Of a DNA stretch of 52,779 nt, positions 8,491 to 17,467 are shown one piece after another (the first letter of the stretch is position 1; each line of letters starts with the position of its first letter). The stretch is from Blastococcus atacamensis. Lineage in GTDB: Bacteria; Actinomycetota; Actinomycetes; Mycobacteriales; Geodermatophilaceae. A program made the position numbers and the translations under genes. Below the pieces are notes generated by a model. It made no database searches. It was not told the DNA's origin and worked only from the letters and a program-made list of their open reading frames with translations. The stretch lies in assembly GCF_002938425.1 (NCBI RefSeq), contig NZ_POQU01000018.1, positions 1 to 52,779 on the forward strand, read 5' to 3'.

Positions 8491-9312
8491 GTGTTCGCCG
8501 GTCTCTCGCCCGCCCGCCGTCGCGTCGTCCTCGGGCTGGCCGCGCTCCTGGTCCTCGTGGCGGCCGCCGTCGGGACGGCGGTCGTGCTCGGCAACCGGGA
8601 CGAGCCCGCGAGTCCCGGCGCGTCGGCGCAGGAGCGCCCGGGCCCGGTGCTGCTCGTGCCCGGCTACGGCGGGAACACCGCCGTCCTGCGGCCGCTGGCC
8701 GACAGGCTGGCGCTCGAGGGCCGGGACGCCACCGTGGTGCAGGTGCCCGGCAGCGGAACCGGCGACCTGGCAGAGTCGGCCGTCGCGCTCGACGAGGCGG
8801 TGACGGCCGCGCTGGCGCGCACCGGCGCGGAGTCCGTCGACATCATCGGATACTCGGCGGGAGGGCTGATCGCCCGCCTGTGGGTGTCCGGCGCGGGTAG
8901 CGATCGGGTGCGCCGCGTGGTGACGCTCGGCTCCCCCCATCACGGCACCGACCTGGCGGGCCTCGCCGGCTCGGTCCTGCCCGGGCAGTGCCCCCTCGCC
9001 TGCCAGCAGATGGACCCCGCGAGCGACCTGCTGGCCGAACTCAACACCGATGACGAGACCCCGGACGCCGCCGGCTGGGTCTCCTTCTGGACCACGCAGG
9101 ACCGGACGGTGACCCCTCCGGACTCCGCCCGGCTCGCCGGCGCGCTGAACGTGGCCGTGCAGTCGGTCTGCGCGGACGCCGTCGTGAGCCACAACGGGCT
9201 CCCCACCGATCCGCTGGTGCAGGCGATGGTGCTCGCCGAGCTGGGTGCCGGCGACGTCGTGGAACTGGGCCCCGACGACTGCGCCGATCTCCGGGACGGG
9301 GCTCCGGCCTAG
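8491..9312 (+). CDS. Membrane-anchored or secreted alpha/beta-hydrolase lipase
   Basis: 273 residues from GTG 8491. A single hydrophobic segment (about 10-34) follows an Arg-rich start and lacks a clear cleavage site, so the enzyme is probably exported and anchored. The hydrolase core has an oxyanion strand VLLVPGYGGN, the nucleophile elbow IIGYSAGG (S122), an Asp region in QDRTVTPPDS, and His in VSHNGLPTD. This matches class 2 / Streptomyces-type triacylglycerol lipases with a GxSxGG elbow. Cys pairs near GQCPLACQ could form a disulfide outside the cell. The substrate is unknown. Confidence 0.85.
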   Translation: MFAGLSPARRRVVLGLAALLVLVAAAVGTAVVLGNRDEPASPGASAQERPGPVLLVPGYGGNTAVLRPLADRLALEGRDATVVQVPGSGTGDLAESAVALDEAVTAALARTGAESVDIIGYSAGGLIARLWVSGAGSDRVRRVVTLGSPHHGTDLAGLAGSVLPGQCPLACQQMDPASDLLAELNTDDETPDAAGWVSFWTTQDRTVTPPDSARLAGALNVAVQSVCADAVVSHNGLPTDPLVQAMVLAELGAGDVVELGPDDCADLRDGAPA

Positions 9313-10121
9313 CTGGTGATGTCCTTGGTGGTGAAGCTCGCCCACGCGGCCGACAGGAGCGCGCCCACGTAGACCCCCTGCAGCGCCAGCCCCCGGGTGA
9401 CGTCGCGCCAGAGGATCGGTTCGCGGAAGAGGTCGACGAACGACAGCCAGTACCGGGTGGGCAGGTAGGGCGCCAGCGGCGAGGCGGCGTCGAGGGTGAA
9501 CAGCAGAGAGGACGCCACGAGTACGGCCAACGCCCCCATCGTCGCGCCCAGGGGTGAGTCGGTGAGCGTGGAGAAGAAGAGCGCGAACGCCGCCACGCCC
9601 AGCATCGACACCGCCACGTAGCCGATCGCCAGCAGGGTCCTCCACGCAACCTCCTCCGGTGTCAGGGAGGTCCCGGACACGGAGGTGCCGCCGGCGACCG
9701 GCTGCGCCTCGAACAGCGTCGTCCCGATGACGTAGCCCACGGCGGCCACGACCAGCACCGTCACGAGCACGAACGCCAGGACGGCGACCAGCTTGGCCAC
9801 CAGCAGCCGGGTGCGCCCGGCGGGGCGCGCCAGCAGGTAGCGCAGCGTGCCGGCCTGCGCCTCCCCGGCGATGGCGTCCCCAGCCACGACCGCGACCGCG
9901 ATGGGCAGGAACAGCGGGAGGACGATCGCCAGCGCGGCCAGCGGGTACAGCGTGCCGTTGCTCAGCACGGCCGAGAGGAACGGCGGACCCTCGCCGGGCC
10001 GGGGCGCCAGGTCGGTCAGCACCAGGAGCACGGCGACGAGCACGGGCAGGGCGTTGAGCACCGCGATGGTCGCCCAGGTCCGCGGACGGCGGAACGTCTT
10101 GCGCAGCTCGACCAGGATCAC
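9309..10121 (-). CDS. ABC transporter permease (ABC-2 type)
   Basis: 270 residues from GTG 10121, which shares GTGA with the stop of the ATPase gene; the longer open frame upstream is a shadow of that gene. About six membrane helices are seen, starting with an amphipathic LVELRKTFRRPRTWATIAVL and including the SDxIAGE-like VVAGDAIAGEAQAGTLRYLL loop typical of ABC-2 exporters, plus an extracellular loop between helices 3 and 4. It forms the membrane part of an exporter with the ATPase encoded just upstream. The cargo is unknown. It converges with the lipase gene with a 4-nt overlap of the stops. Confidence 0.87.
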   Translation of the reverse strand: MILVELRKTFRRPRTWATIAVLNALPVLVAVLLVLTDLAPRPGEGPPFLSAVLSNGTLYPLAALAIVLPLFLPIAVAVVAGDAIAGEAQAGTLRYLLARPAGRTRLLVAKLVAVLAFVLVTVLVVAAVGYVIGTTLFEAQPVAGGTSVSGTSLTPEEVAWRTLLAIGYVAVSMLGVAAFALFFSTLTDSPLGATMGALAVLVASSLLFTLDAASPLAPYLPTRYWLSFVDLFREPILWRDVTRGLALQGVYVGALLSAAWASFTTKDITS

Positions 10122-11038
10122 GGGTGTGCCTCCACCCGGTCGGGGCTGGCGGCGGTCCTGGCCAGCACGACCTCCTCCAGGGTCGGCCGCTCGATGGCCA
10201 GCCCGGTGACCGGCACGCCGCCCCGCACGAGGAGCGCGTTGACCTCGGCCGGGTCGCTGCCGCGGACGACCAACCGGTCCCCGGTGACGGAGGTGAGCCG
10301 CCCGTCGAGCAGCGCCCGCGCCTGCTCGGGCGCAGGCGTCACCACGACCGTCGCCCCGGTCGGCGCGGTGAGGGTCGCGAGCTCGTCCTGCAGCACGAGG
10401 CGCCCGCGGTCGAGCACGCCCACCCGCGAGCACAGCTGCTCCACCTCGGCGAGCAGGTGGCTGGACAGGAAGATCGTCGTCCCGCCGCGGTGCAGGTCGA
10501 TCAGGAGCGCGCGGATCTCCGAGATGCCCTGCGGGTCCAGCCCGTTGGTCGGCTCGTCGAGGACCAGCAGGTCGGGACGGCGGAGCAGCGCGCCGGCCAG
10601 CCCGAGACGCTGGCGCATGCCCAACGAGTAGGCCTTGACCGGACGACGGCCGACCCCGCCGAGCCCCACCTGCTCCAGCACCGCGGCGATGCGACGGGTG
10701 CGCGTCCGCCACGAGCCGCCAGGCCCGGACGCGTCGAGCAGCGCGAGGTTCTCCCGGCCGGAGAGGTGTCCGTAGGAGGCGGGGCCCTCGATGAGGGCGC
10801 CGACGCGGGGCAGCACCCGTTGCCGGGCCCGCGCCGTCCGTGCGCCGAGGAGCTCGATGTCGCCGCTGGTCGCCAGCACCAGACCGAGCAGCATCCGGAC
10901 GGTGGTGGTCTTGCCCGATCCGTTGGCGCCGAGAAAGCCGTACACGTCACCGGCGCGGACGTCGAGGTCGATGCCGTCCACCGCCCGCAGCCGGCCGTAG
11001 CGCTTGACCAGGCCGCGGGTGGCGATGACCGCGCTCAC
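10118..11038 (-). CDS. ABC transporter ATP-binding protein
   Basis: 306 residues from GTG 11038. Motifs in order: Walker A GANGSGKTTT, Q/D-loop region ALIEGPASYGHLSGREN, signature YSLGMRQRLGLAGALL, Walker B LLVLDEPTNGLDP, H-loop FLSSHLLAEVE. This is the DrrA/CcmA-like class used with ABC-2 permeases, with a C-terminal regulatory extension of about 80 residues. It overlaps the LolA-like gene and the permease gene by 4 nt each, so the three form one transcription and translation unit. Confidence 0.9.
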   Translation of the reverse strand: MSAVIATRGLVKRYGRLRAVDGIDLDVRAGDVYGFLGANGSGKTTTVRMLLGLVLATSGDIELLGARTARARQRVLPRVGALIEGPASYGHLSGRENLALLDASGPGGSWRTRTRRIAAVLEQVGLGGVGRRPVKAYSLGMRQRLGLAGALLRRPDLLVLDEPTNGLDPQGISEIRALLIDLHRGGTTIFLSSHLLAEVEQLCSRVGVLDRGRLVLQDELATLTAPTGATVVVTPAPEQARALLDGRLTSVTGDRLVVRGSDPAEVNALLVRGGVPVTGLAIERPTLEEVVLARTAASPDRVEAHP

Positions 11039-12153
11039 GGCGCCGGCCGCAGGTCGGGCACCTCGGCGGCCGCAGTGGCGAGGGCGTCCACGGTGACCGT
11101 GCCGGTGAGCACGTACGGACCCTGGCCGGGCACGTCCACGACCATCAGCCCCACCGGTCCGGCCGCCACCCGGACGCTCGATCCGTCCACGACGGCGCCC
11201 GGGGCCTGCGCCAGCGTCGTCCGCAGCCCGCTCGCGAGGCGGCGGGGCAGGGGGGCCACGGTCAGCAGGGTCACGCCGCGGCCGTAGAGCCCGATGCCCG
11301 GCGGCACACCCTGGAGCGTGCGGCGCGGCAGACCGGCGAGCTGGGCGGGGAACGGGACGGTCCGGATCCGTCGCCCGGCCTCGAGCAGGACCTCGGCCTC
11401 CTGCGCCGACCGCACCCGGGCTCCCGGCGGCGGCGCGAAGGCGGTGGTGGCCGCCGCCGGGGTGCCCAGGTCCAGATCGAGGAAGCGGGTGTCCATGGCG
11501 GCGCGATCAGCCGCGTCGGCGAACAACTGGACCTGCAGGGGCAGCCCGGTTCCGCCGTCGACCCAGACGTCGACGTGGGATACGGAGGAGGCCGGCTGAC
11601 CGGGCACGAGCCGCAGGCCCAGCGCGTTCCGGCCGGCCACCCGGCGGGCACCGATGCGGGTCACCTCCCGCTCGGTGGCCTCGGACAGCAGCCGCCGGCC
11701 CAGGGCGCTCGGCAGCAGGTCCGGCGGCGCGGGCAGCGCGAGGGGGCCGAGGACCGCCCGGGTAGCGGTCGCCCGCTCGTACTCCCAGGTCCACGTACCG
11801 GTCGCGTCCCGGCGGATGCCGGTCTCACCGCCGGCGGTGACGACGTCGACACGGTTGTCCGCGGGGCCGCGCCACCACACGCGCATCGTCGTCCGGTCGC
11901 TGAACAGGTCGGCCACCGACCCGAGCTGCTCGGTCACCGGCAGCGCCAGGCCGCCCGCTGACTCCGCATAGCCGGAGAACCCGACGTCCGCGCTGGCAAG
12001 GACGGCGGCCCGGAGCTCCACTGCGCCCACCGGCTCGTCGGCGGCCGGCAGCGCGCCGATGAGCGAGGGCAGCGCGACGAGCGCGCCCACCAGCGCGGCG
12101 ACGACCGCCCAGCGCGCGACCGCGCCGCGTCCGCCTGCCGCCACGCCGCCCAC
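11035..12153 (-). CDS. LolA-like/outer-membrane-lipoprotein-sorting fold protein
   Basis: 372 residues from GTG 12153. A short Arg-containing start and one hydrophobic helix (about 13-35) anchor or export it. The rest is beta-rich with the pattern of actinobacterial LolA/LolB-fold proteins: SGYAESAG, MRVWWRGPADNRVDVV, GTWTWEYERATATR, VDVWVDGGTGLPLQVQLF. Such proteins often sit beside an ABC-2 exporter, as here, and are thought to handle a lipidic or lipoprotein cargo at the outer face of the membrane; the cargo is unknown. The stop overlaps the ATPase start. Confidence 0.78.
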   Translation of the reverse strand: MGGVAAGGRGAVARWAVVAALVGALVALPSLIGALPAADEPVGAVELRAAVLASADVGFSGYAESAGGLALPVTEQLGSVADLFSDRTTMRVWWRGPADNRVDVVTAGGETGIRRDATGTWTWEYERATATRAVLGPLALPAPPDLLPSALGRRLLSEATEREVTRIGARRVAGRNALGLRLVPGQPASSVSHVDVWVDGGTGLPLQVQLFADAADRAAMDTRFLDLDLGTPAAATTAFAPPPGARVRSAQEAEVLLEAGRRIRTVPFPAQLAGLPRRTLQGVPPGIGLYGRGVTLLTVAPLPRRLASGLRTTLAQAPGAVVDGSSVRVAAGPVGLMVVDVPGQGPYVLTGTVTVDALATAAAEVPDLRPAP

Positions 12154-12180
12154 GGTACGACGGCAGGCGGGACGGCCGGT

Positions 12181-13671
12181 CTACCGGACGCCCTCCCACA
12201 GCGTCCGCTGCTCGGCTCGCGGGTCGGTAACCACCCCGGTGAGCTGCCCGTACACCTGGACCGGGCGGGTGGCCAGGTCGTAGGCCGGCCATCCCGGGTC
12301 GCCGGTCCGCACGAACGCCACCCAAGCCGCGTGCATGGTGTCGGCCAGGTCCTGCGGCGCGGCCGGTCCGGCCAGCGGCTCCACTCCCTCGCTGGTCAGG
12401 GTGTCGAAGACGAAGGCGAGCTCCAGCGCGTGGCACGCCCCGAGGCGGCCGTCGAATTGCGGGCTCGGCCACGCGAACTCGTACATGAAGGTCCGCCCCG
12501 GTGCGCCGCTGCGCGCCTCGGCCAGCCGGACCGCAGGGATGCGGAAGAACCAGTCGGTGGCCGCCTTGACGAGCAGGTCGCCGGGGCCGGCCGAGGGCGC
12601 ATCGGCCCGGTAGGCGTCGATCGTGGCATCCGCGGGCACGCCGTAGCCCGCGAGCGCCAGCCGCAACAGGTCCTCGCTGACGAAGTCGACCACCCCGTTC
12701 GGCACGAGGAACAGGGTGTGCTCGTCACTGTTGGTGCCGACCAGGACGTCGACGTCCGAGCCGGCGCCGGCCGCGACCGCGGTGATGGGCAGCGACGGCA
12801 GGACGTCGCCGTCGATCACCGGCTCCCAGACCATGGCGTTCACCGTGATCTCACCCCAGCGCGCCGGGTCCGGCACCGTGGCTGCCTCCTGCGACAGCGC
12901 CCGCTGAGCGGTCACCAGCTGCTGGATGGGCACCGCGGCCAGCGCCTCCCGGGTGAGCGGGACGCCGAGCCGCTCGGCGAGGTACCCGGCCACCCGTCGC
13001 GCCGTCCCGGACGACAGTGCGTGGTGCCCGGCTCCGCTCTGGGCCACCGCGCGGCCGAACAGCCCGGCCGCTCGCGGCATCGACAGCAGCGACGTCACGC
13101 TCATCGCGCCCGCCGATTCCCCGGCGATGGTCACCGTGCCCGGGTCGCCACCGAACGCCGCGATGTTGTCGCGCACCCATTCCAACGCTGCCACCTGGTC
13201 CAGCAGCCCGCGGTTGGCCGGGCCGTCGTCGTCGAAGTGCAGGAACCCGTCGACGCCCAGCCGGTAGTTGATCGTCACGAGCACCACGCCGTCCCGGGCG
13301 AACGCCGTTCCGTCGTACTGCGGCACCGCGCCGGAGCCGTTGACGAACGCCCCACCGTGGATCCACACCAGCACGGGGAGTCCGTCGGCAGCGGGGTCCG
13401 GTGTCCAGACGTTGAGGTTCAGCACGTCCTCGCCCGGCACCACCGGCTCGGGCAGCAGCAGGTCGACCGGAGCGGGATAGGGCGGTTTCGGCGCGGTGGG
13501 GCCGTAAGCGGTGCAGTCGCGGACGCCGTCCCACCGCGGGGCCGGCACCGGCGCGGCGAAGCGCAGGTCGCCGAAGGGTGGCGCGGCGTACGGGATGCCC
13601 TTGAAGGCGACGGCGGGGCCGACGGCGGTGCCGCGGACCGTTCCTGACGTGGTGACGACCTCGAGCTGCAT
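12181..13671 (-). CDS. Type B carboxylesterase/lipase
   Basis: 496 residues, the usual length. The N-terminus shows VAFKGIPYAAPPFGDLRF and EDVLNLNVWTP; the oxyanion hole is WIHGGAFVNGSG; the nucleophile is S186 in TIAGESAGAMS. The acid is probably E in GTNSDEHTLF and the base H in GACHALELAFVF. It hydrolyses carboxylic esters; no signal peptide is visible, so it acts in the cytoplasm. The ATG is preceded by TAGACC plus 6 nt. A TetR gene lies next on the same strand, 76 nt upstream, and is a plausible regulator. Confidence 0.9.
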   Translation of the reverse strand: MQLEVVTTSGTVRGTAVGPAVAFKGIPYAAPPFGDLRFAAPVPAPRWDGVRDCTAYGPTAPKPPYPAPVDLLLPEPVVPGEDVLNLNVWTPDPAADGLPVLVWIHGGAFVNGSGAVPQYDGTAFARDGVVLVTINYRLGVDGFLHFDDDGPANRGLLDQVAALEWVRDNIAAFGGDPGTVTIAGESAGAMSVTSLLSMPRAAGLFGRAVAQSGAGHHALSSGTARRVAGYLAERLGVPLTREALAAVPIQQLVTAQRALSQEAATVPDPARWGEITVNAMVWEPVIDGDVLPSLPITAVAAGAGSDVDVLVGTNSDEHTLFLVPNGVVDFVSEDLLRLALAGYGVPADATIDAYRADAPSAGPGDLLVKAATDWFFRIPAVRLAEARSGAPGRTFMYEFAWPSPQFDGRLGACHALELAFVFDTLTSEGVEPLAGPAAPQDLADTMHAAWVAFVRTGDPGWPAYDLATRPVQVYGQLTGVVTDPRAEQRTLWEGVR

Positions 13672-13747
13672 GCCCGAGGTCTATCGGACCCAGCGCCCCC
13701 CGCGTCGACCCGGGGTCCTCCGGAGCTGCCGGTCTCGAGGCGGCAGG

Positions 13748-14332
13748 TCAGCCGGGGCCGGCGGGAGCGCTGCGGAGCACCAGGTCGGTCCAGAGCCGGA
13801 GCACCCGCCGGTCCAGGCCCACGTCCTCGCGCAGCACGCTGGTCAGGGCCAGACCCCGGTAGAGGGCGAGCAGTCCCTCGACGGCGGCGCGGTCGAGCCG
13901 GAAGCCGGGCACCAGCTCGGCCAGCAGCTCGCGCACCGCGGCGCCCACCCGGCGCTCCTCCGGCAGGAGCGCGTCACGGAGGACGGGCTCGGTGCGGGCG
14001 GCCGACCACAGCTCCAGCCCGGCGAGGAACAGCGGACCGGACATCACCTGGTGCAGCAGGTCCACCTCGTCGGTCGCCCTCCCGGAGACCGCCTCCTCCC
14101 GCACTCGTCGGATCTGACCGTCGGCCACGTGCGAGACGGCGGCGACCAGGAGGGCCTCCTTGGTGGCGAAGTGGTGGAGCAGCGCCCCGCGTGACACGCC
14201 GGCGCGGTCCTGCACCCGCTGTGTCGTCGTACTCGCGTAGCCGTGGTCGACCAGGCAGGCGATCGTGGCCGCCAGGAGGCGCCCGCGCGTGTCCGCGCGC
14301 CGCTGTTCCTGGGTGCGCCGCTGCTCCGTCAC
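13748..14332 (-). CDS. TetR-family transcriptional regulator
   Basis: 194 residues from GTG 14332. The N-terminal helix-turn-helix reads RGRLLAATIACLVDHGYASTTTQRVQDRAGVSRGALLHHFATKEA when taken in pieces (helix 3 is VSRGALLHHF), close to the TetR consensus. The ligand domain is all-helical and of usual size. It lies upstream of the carboxylesterase and downstream of the CDF gene on the same strand, so either could be its target. No operator was identified nearby. Confidence 0.88.
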   Translation of the reverse strand: MTEQRRTQEQRRADTRGRLLAATIACLVDHGYASTTTQRVQDRAGVSRGALLHHFATKEALLVAAVSHVADGQIRRVREEAVSGRATDEVDLLHQVMSGPLFLAGLELWSAARTEPVLRDALLPEERRVGAAVRELLAELVPGFRLDRAAVEGLLALYRGLALTSVLREDVGLDRRVLRLWTDLVLRSAPAGPG

Positions 14333-14377
14333 CGGTTCAGGGACGGCACGGGAAGGGCGTCTGAGCGCCGGCCGGGA

Positions 14378-15328
14378 TCACGGCGCCGCGGGGGGCTCCG
14401 TGCCGGCCGGCTCGGGAGCCGGTCGGCGCAGGTCCGGCTCGAGGTAGATGACGGTGGCGATCGGGACGGCCTCCCGGATCCGGCGCTCGGCGTCGTCGAT
14501 GGCCGTGGCCACCTCTTCGGCGGACGCGCCGGCACGGAACGCGACCTTCGCCGCCACGAGGACCTCCTCGGGTCCGAGGTGCAGCGTCCGCATGTGGATG
14601 ATCGACTCGATGTGGCCGCCGGGCAGCGCCGCCTCGATCGCCCGCCGGTTCCTGGGGCTCACGCTCTCGCCGACGAGCAGCGAGTTCATCTCGACCGCGA
14701 GCACGACGGCGATCACCACGAGGAGCAGACCGATGACCGCCGATCCCGCGGCGTCCCAGCGGCCGTCCCCGGTGACCAGCGTGAGCGAGACCCCGGCCAA
14801 CGCGAAGAGCAGACCGAGCAGCGCGCCGAAGTCCTCCAGGAGGACGACGGCCAGCTCCGGGGACTTCGTCGTCCGGACGAACTCCGGCCAGGAACGGTTC
14901 CCGCGGACCTTGTCCGACTCGCGGACGGCGGTTCGCAGCGAGTAGCCCTCCAGCGCGATCGCCACCAGCAGGACCGCGATCGGAACCCATCGCCACGAGG
15001 TGATGGGCTCCGGCTCGGCCCACTTGTGCCAGGCCTCGTAGAGGGCGAACAGCCCGCCGAGCGTGAACAGCACCACGGCCACGATGAAGCCGTAGACGTA
15101 GCGCGCGCGGCCGAAGCCGAACGGGTGTTCGCGGGTCGCCGCCCGCTTGGCGCGCTTGCCACCGATCAGGAGCAGCACCTGGTTGCCGGTGTCGGCCACG
15201 GAGTGCAGCGACTCGGCCAGCATCGACGAGGACGCGGTCAGCAGAAAGGCGACGAACTTGGTGACGGCGATGCCCAGGTTGCCGAACAGCGCGGTGACGA
15301 CGGCGGTGGTGCCTCCCTCACTGGCCAC
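14378..15328 (-). CDS. Cation diffusion facilitator, ZnT9-like
   Basis: 316 residues from GTG 15328. Six membrane helices are visible. Helix 2 carries the metal pair H42-x3-D46 in AESLHSVADTGNQ. In helix 5 the usual HxxxD is replaced by an ED pair (VVLLEDFGALLG), as in the ZnT9/SLC30A9 branch rather than YiiP-type Zn/H+ antiporters. A histidine-poor loop follows KRAKRAATREHPFGFGRARYVYGF, and a cytoplasmic CDF C-terminal domain (HIESIIHMRTLHLGPEEVLVAAKV in part) ends the protein. It exports a divalent metal, the specificity of which cannot be read. Confidence 0.88.
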   Translation of the reverse strand: MASEGGTTAVVTALFGNLGIAVTKFVAFLLTASSSMLAESLHSVADTGNQVLLLIGGKRAKRAATREHPFGFGRARYVYGFIVAVVLFTLGGLFALYEAWHKWAEPEPITSWRWVPIAVLLVAIALEGYSLRTAVRESDKVRGNRSWPEFVRTTKSPELAVVLLEDFGALLGLLFALAGVSLTLVTGDGRWDAAGSAVIGLLLVVIAVVLAVEMNSLLVGESVSPRNRRAIEAALPGGHIESIIHMRTLHLGPEEVLVAAKVAFRAGASAEEVATAIDDAERRIREAVPIATVIYLEPDLRRPAPEPAGTEPPAAP

Positions 15329-15334
15329 GGACGG

Positions 15335-15340
15335 ACCCTA
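15335..15340 (-). promoter_or_regulatory. -10 box for the CDF gene (leaderless start)
   Basis: TAGGGT on the minus strand, 6 nt before the GTG at 15328. No -35 box is obvious. Confidence 0.45.
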
Positions 15341-15364
15341 GGCGCCCGGCGCTCTCCGGGCACG

Positions 15365-15691
15365 ATGAGCAGACAGCAGCCAACCGCCCCGACGGCCGAG
15401 ACCTGGAAGGCCGCGGCGCCGCAAGCACGACGACCGACAGTTCGACGCGGCGCGGCAGCAGCGCCCCGACGGCGACGAGCGCCGACCGCAGGCGTCCAGG
15501 AGTCCGATCCCTCCCCGGAGCCCGACCCGGCCGATCCAGGTACCGGTGCCGACCCGCCCGACCCGGGTACCGGTGCCGACGTGGCCGACCGGGTGACCAC
15601 CACCGCCGACGGCACCGACGACGCGACCGGCACGCTCACCGCCACCACACCCGGCGGGCTTGTCGCGACCACCACGCCGCCGCCTCACTGA
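15365..15691 (+). CDS. Doubtful small low-complexity ORF
   Basis: This 108-codon frame is the only plausible gene in a 407-nt gap. The predicted protein is Arg/Ala-rich in its first half (VRRGAAAAPRRRRAP) and Asp/Pro/Thr-rich in its second, with two imperfect copies of a DPGTGAD unit caused by a 27-nt tandem repeat at about 15526-15579. No Shine-Dalgarno or clear promoter precedes the ATG, no domain is recognised, and third-position GC is high only in the second half. A competing minus-strand frame covers the same stretch. It may be non-coding. Confidence 0.25.
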   Translation: MSRQQPTAPTAETWKAAAPQARRPTVRRGAAAAPRRRRAPTAGVQESDPSPEPDPADPGTGADPPDPGTGADVADRVTTTADGTDDATGTLTATTPGGLVATTTPPPH

Positions 15692-15735
15692 GTCCGCGGG
15701 TGTCACCCGCGACGGGACGGGATACCTGGCCCCGC

Positions 15736-16371
15736 ATGGCTGCTCCCCTCTCCGACGCCGTGGTCGTCGACGTCCTGCGTCGGGTCGACCGGCTCCTGAC
15801 CCCGCTGGCCACCCGGCTCGGCCGCCCGCCGACCCTGCCGCGCCGCGAACGCGACGAGTGGTGGGCCGACCGGGTGTCGCGTGTGGCGGCGGGGGTGTCC
15901 GCCGCACCGCGGTTCGCCGGCAAGCTCGCCGACCTGCTGCCGCTGCAGAACACCGTGGGGACGGCGGTCCAGTCGCTCGTCGTGCTCGGGGTCGCCGGCG
16001 AGCACGGGGTGGAGGCCCCGGCCGAGCGGGTGTCCCTGCTGGCGACGGTGCTGCTGGACCGGGACCTGCCGGCCGAGCGGGTGACGCCGCTGCTCGCCCG
16101 GGCGAAGGGCGCCTACGTCGAGGGGACCCTGGGCCCGCGCGAGGAGCGCACCGGCGTCTCGGGTGCGGCCAAGACGCTGTGGCGGGCCGCCCGGCTGCTC
16201 GCGCGCATCGACGACGCCCTCGACGCCCGGCCCAAGGGCCGGCTCGGCGCTCGCGTGCTCTCCAACCTGCCGGTCGTCGGCCTGGCCGGCGGCTACTTCG
16301 CCGAGCGGGAGGGGCTCCGGCGCGCTGCGGCCCGCGCGGCCGACGTGCTCGAGAACCCGGTCAGGGCGTGA
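15736..16371 (+). CDS. Conserved hypothetical protein, unknown function
   Basis: 211 residues from the ATG at 15736; a GTG at 15700 would add 12 residues but has no better ribosome site. The sequence is mostly helical: an N-terminal [20 protein letters not shown], a central [25 protein letters not shown] segment that is only weakly hydrophobic, and a C-terminal [23 protein letters not shown] do not recognise the family. Its stop overlaps the end of metF by 11 nt, tail to tail. Confidence 0.65.
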   Translation: MAAPLSDAVVVDVLRRVDRLLTPLATRLGRPPTLPRRERDEWWADRVSRVAAGVSAAPRFAGKLADLLPLQNTVGTAVQSLVVLGVAGEHGVEAPAERVSLLATVLLDRDLPAERVTPLLARAKGAYVEGTLGPREERTGVSGAAKTLWRAARLLARIDDALDARPKGRLGARVLSNLPVVGLAGGYFAEREGLRRAAARAADVLENPVRA

Positions 16372-17269
16372 GCGGGCCGGCGGCACCCACCAGGTTCGAG
16401 AACACCTCACGGGTCGCCGTCGACCGGTTCATGGTGATGAAGTGGATGCCGGGCACCCCCTCGTCGAGCAGGGTCCGGCACAGGTCGGTGGCCACCTCGA
16501 CGCCGAGGTCGCGGACGGCGGCCTTGTCCTCGGGCCGGTCACCGTCGGCCGCCGCGAACCGGTCGGCCAGCTCGGGCGGGAACGCCTGACCGGAGAGCTG
16601 CACGATCCGGGTGATCTGCCGGACGTTGGTGACCGGCATGACCCCGGCGAGGATCGGCACCTCGCAGCCGCGTGCGGCCACCCGGTCGCGCAGCCGCAGG
16701 TAGTCCTCGGCGCGGAAGAACATCTGGGTGATCGCGAAGTCGGCGCCGGCCCGGCACTTGGCCACGAACTGCTCGATGTCGGAGTCGGGGTCCGGCGAGC
16801 GCGGGTGCTGCTCGGGGAACGCCGCGACGCCGACGGAGAAGTCGCCGATCGAGCGGATCAGCTCGACCAGCTCCGAGGCGTACTCCAGCCCCTCGGGGTG
16901 CGCGACCCACTCCGCCTGGGGATCGGCGCCGGGCGGATCGCCGCGCAGCGCGAGCACGTTGCGGACGCCGGCCGCCGCCAGCCGGCTCACGATGTGCCGC
17001 AACTCGGCGACGGTGTGGTCCACGGCCGTGAGGTGCGCCAGCGGGGTCATCGTCGTCTCGGCGGCGATCCGCTCGGTCACCGCGAGCGTGCCCTCCCGGG
17101 TCGATCCGCCGGCGCCGTAGGTCACCGACACGAACGACGGCCGCAGCCGCTCAAGCTCGCGCAGCGCCGTCCACAACTGGGCGTCCCCCTCGGCCGTCTT
17201 GGCGGGGAAGAACTCGAACGACATGGTCGACCGCTCGGTGGCCAGCAGCTCGCGCACGGTCCGGGTCAC
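16361..17269 (-). CDS. metF: 5,10-methylenetetrahydrofolate reductase
   Basis: 302 residues from GTG 17269. The TIM-barrel MTHFR landmarks are present: [14 protein letters not shown] with the catalytic Glu, [47 protein letters not shown], and [12 protein letters not shown]. The enzyme reduces 5,10-methylene-THF to 5-methyl-THF with a flavin, feeding methionine synthesis. glyA, which makes 5,10-methylene-THF, lies 6 kb away. TACCCT sits 8 nt before the GTG. It is divergent from crtE and corresponds in position and strand to Rv2172c. Confidence 0.9.
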   Translation of the reverse strand: MTRTVRELLATERSTMSFEFFPAKTAEGDAQLWTALRELERLRPSFVSVTYGAGGSTREGTLAVTERIAAETTMTPLAHLTAVDHTVAELRHIVSRLAAAGVRNVLALRGDPPGADPQAEWVAHPEGLEYASELVELIRSIGDFSVGVAAFPEQHPRSPDPDSDIEQFVAKCRAGADFAITQMFFRAEDYLRLRDRVAARGCEVPILAGVMPVTNVRQITRIVQLSGQAFPPELADRFAAADGDRPEDKAAVRDLGVEVATDLCRTLLDEGVPGIHFITMNRSTATREVFSNLVGAAGPLTP

Positions 17270-17277
17270 GGCACCCG

Positions 17278-17283
17278 AGGGTA
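17278..17283 (-). promoter_or_regulatory. -10 box for metF (leaderless start)
   Basis: TACCCT on the minus strand, 8 nt before the GTG at 17269; no Shine-Dalgarno sequence is present in between. Confidence 0.4.
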
Positions 17284-17455
17284 CGGAGGTGCTGCACCGG
17301 GCCGACGGGCAGCACCGGAATCCGCTGCATCCGGGCCGAGGTCCCCGGCGGAAGTAGGGCGAGGAGCAGGCAGGGCGCCCGAGGACGAGGAGACGGCGAT
17401 GGACCGGAGCACGGCAGTTGTCCCGCTCGCAGGGTGGAGCCCCACCGTGCTGGGC

Positions 17456-17461
17456 GATACT
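17456..17461 (+). promoter_or_regulatory. -10 box supporting the crtE start at 17468
   Basis: GATACT lies 6 nt before the ATG at 17468. It supports that start over the ATG at 17399, which instead has a GAGGAG ribosome site; the two signals conflict and could both be used. Confidence 0.4.
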
Positions 17462-17467
17462 GGCCGC

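Noticed and set aside
10122-10712. Upstream extension of the ABC permease frame.
   Set aside because: It is the shadow of the ATPase gene, whose motifs are unmistakable in the other frame.
15238-15675. Minus-strand open frame across the gap upstream of the CDF gene.
   Set aside because: It runs into the CDF coding region in another frame, has no domain and no ribosome site; it is likely a GC-rich chance frame.
17399-17467. N-terminal extension of crtE from the ATG at 17399.
   Set aside because: It has a GAGGAG site, but the added residues do not look like the family and a -10 box fits the 17468 start; kept only as an alternative.
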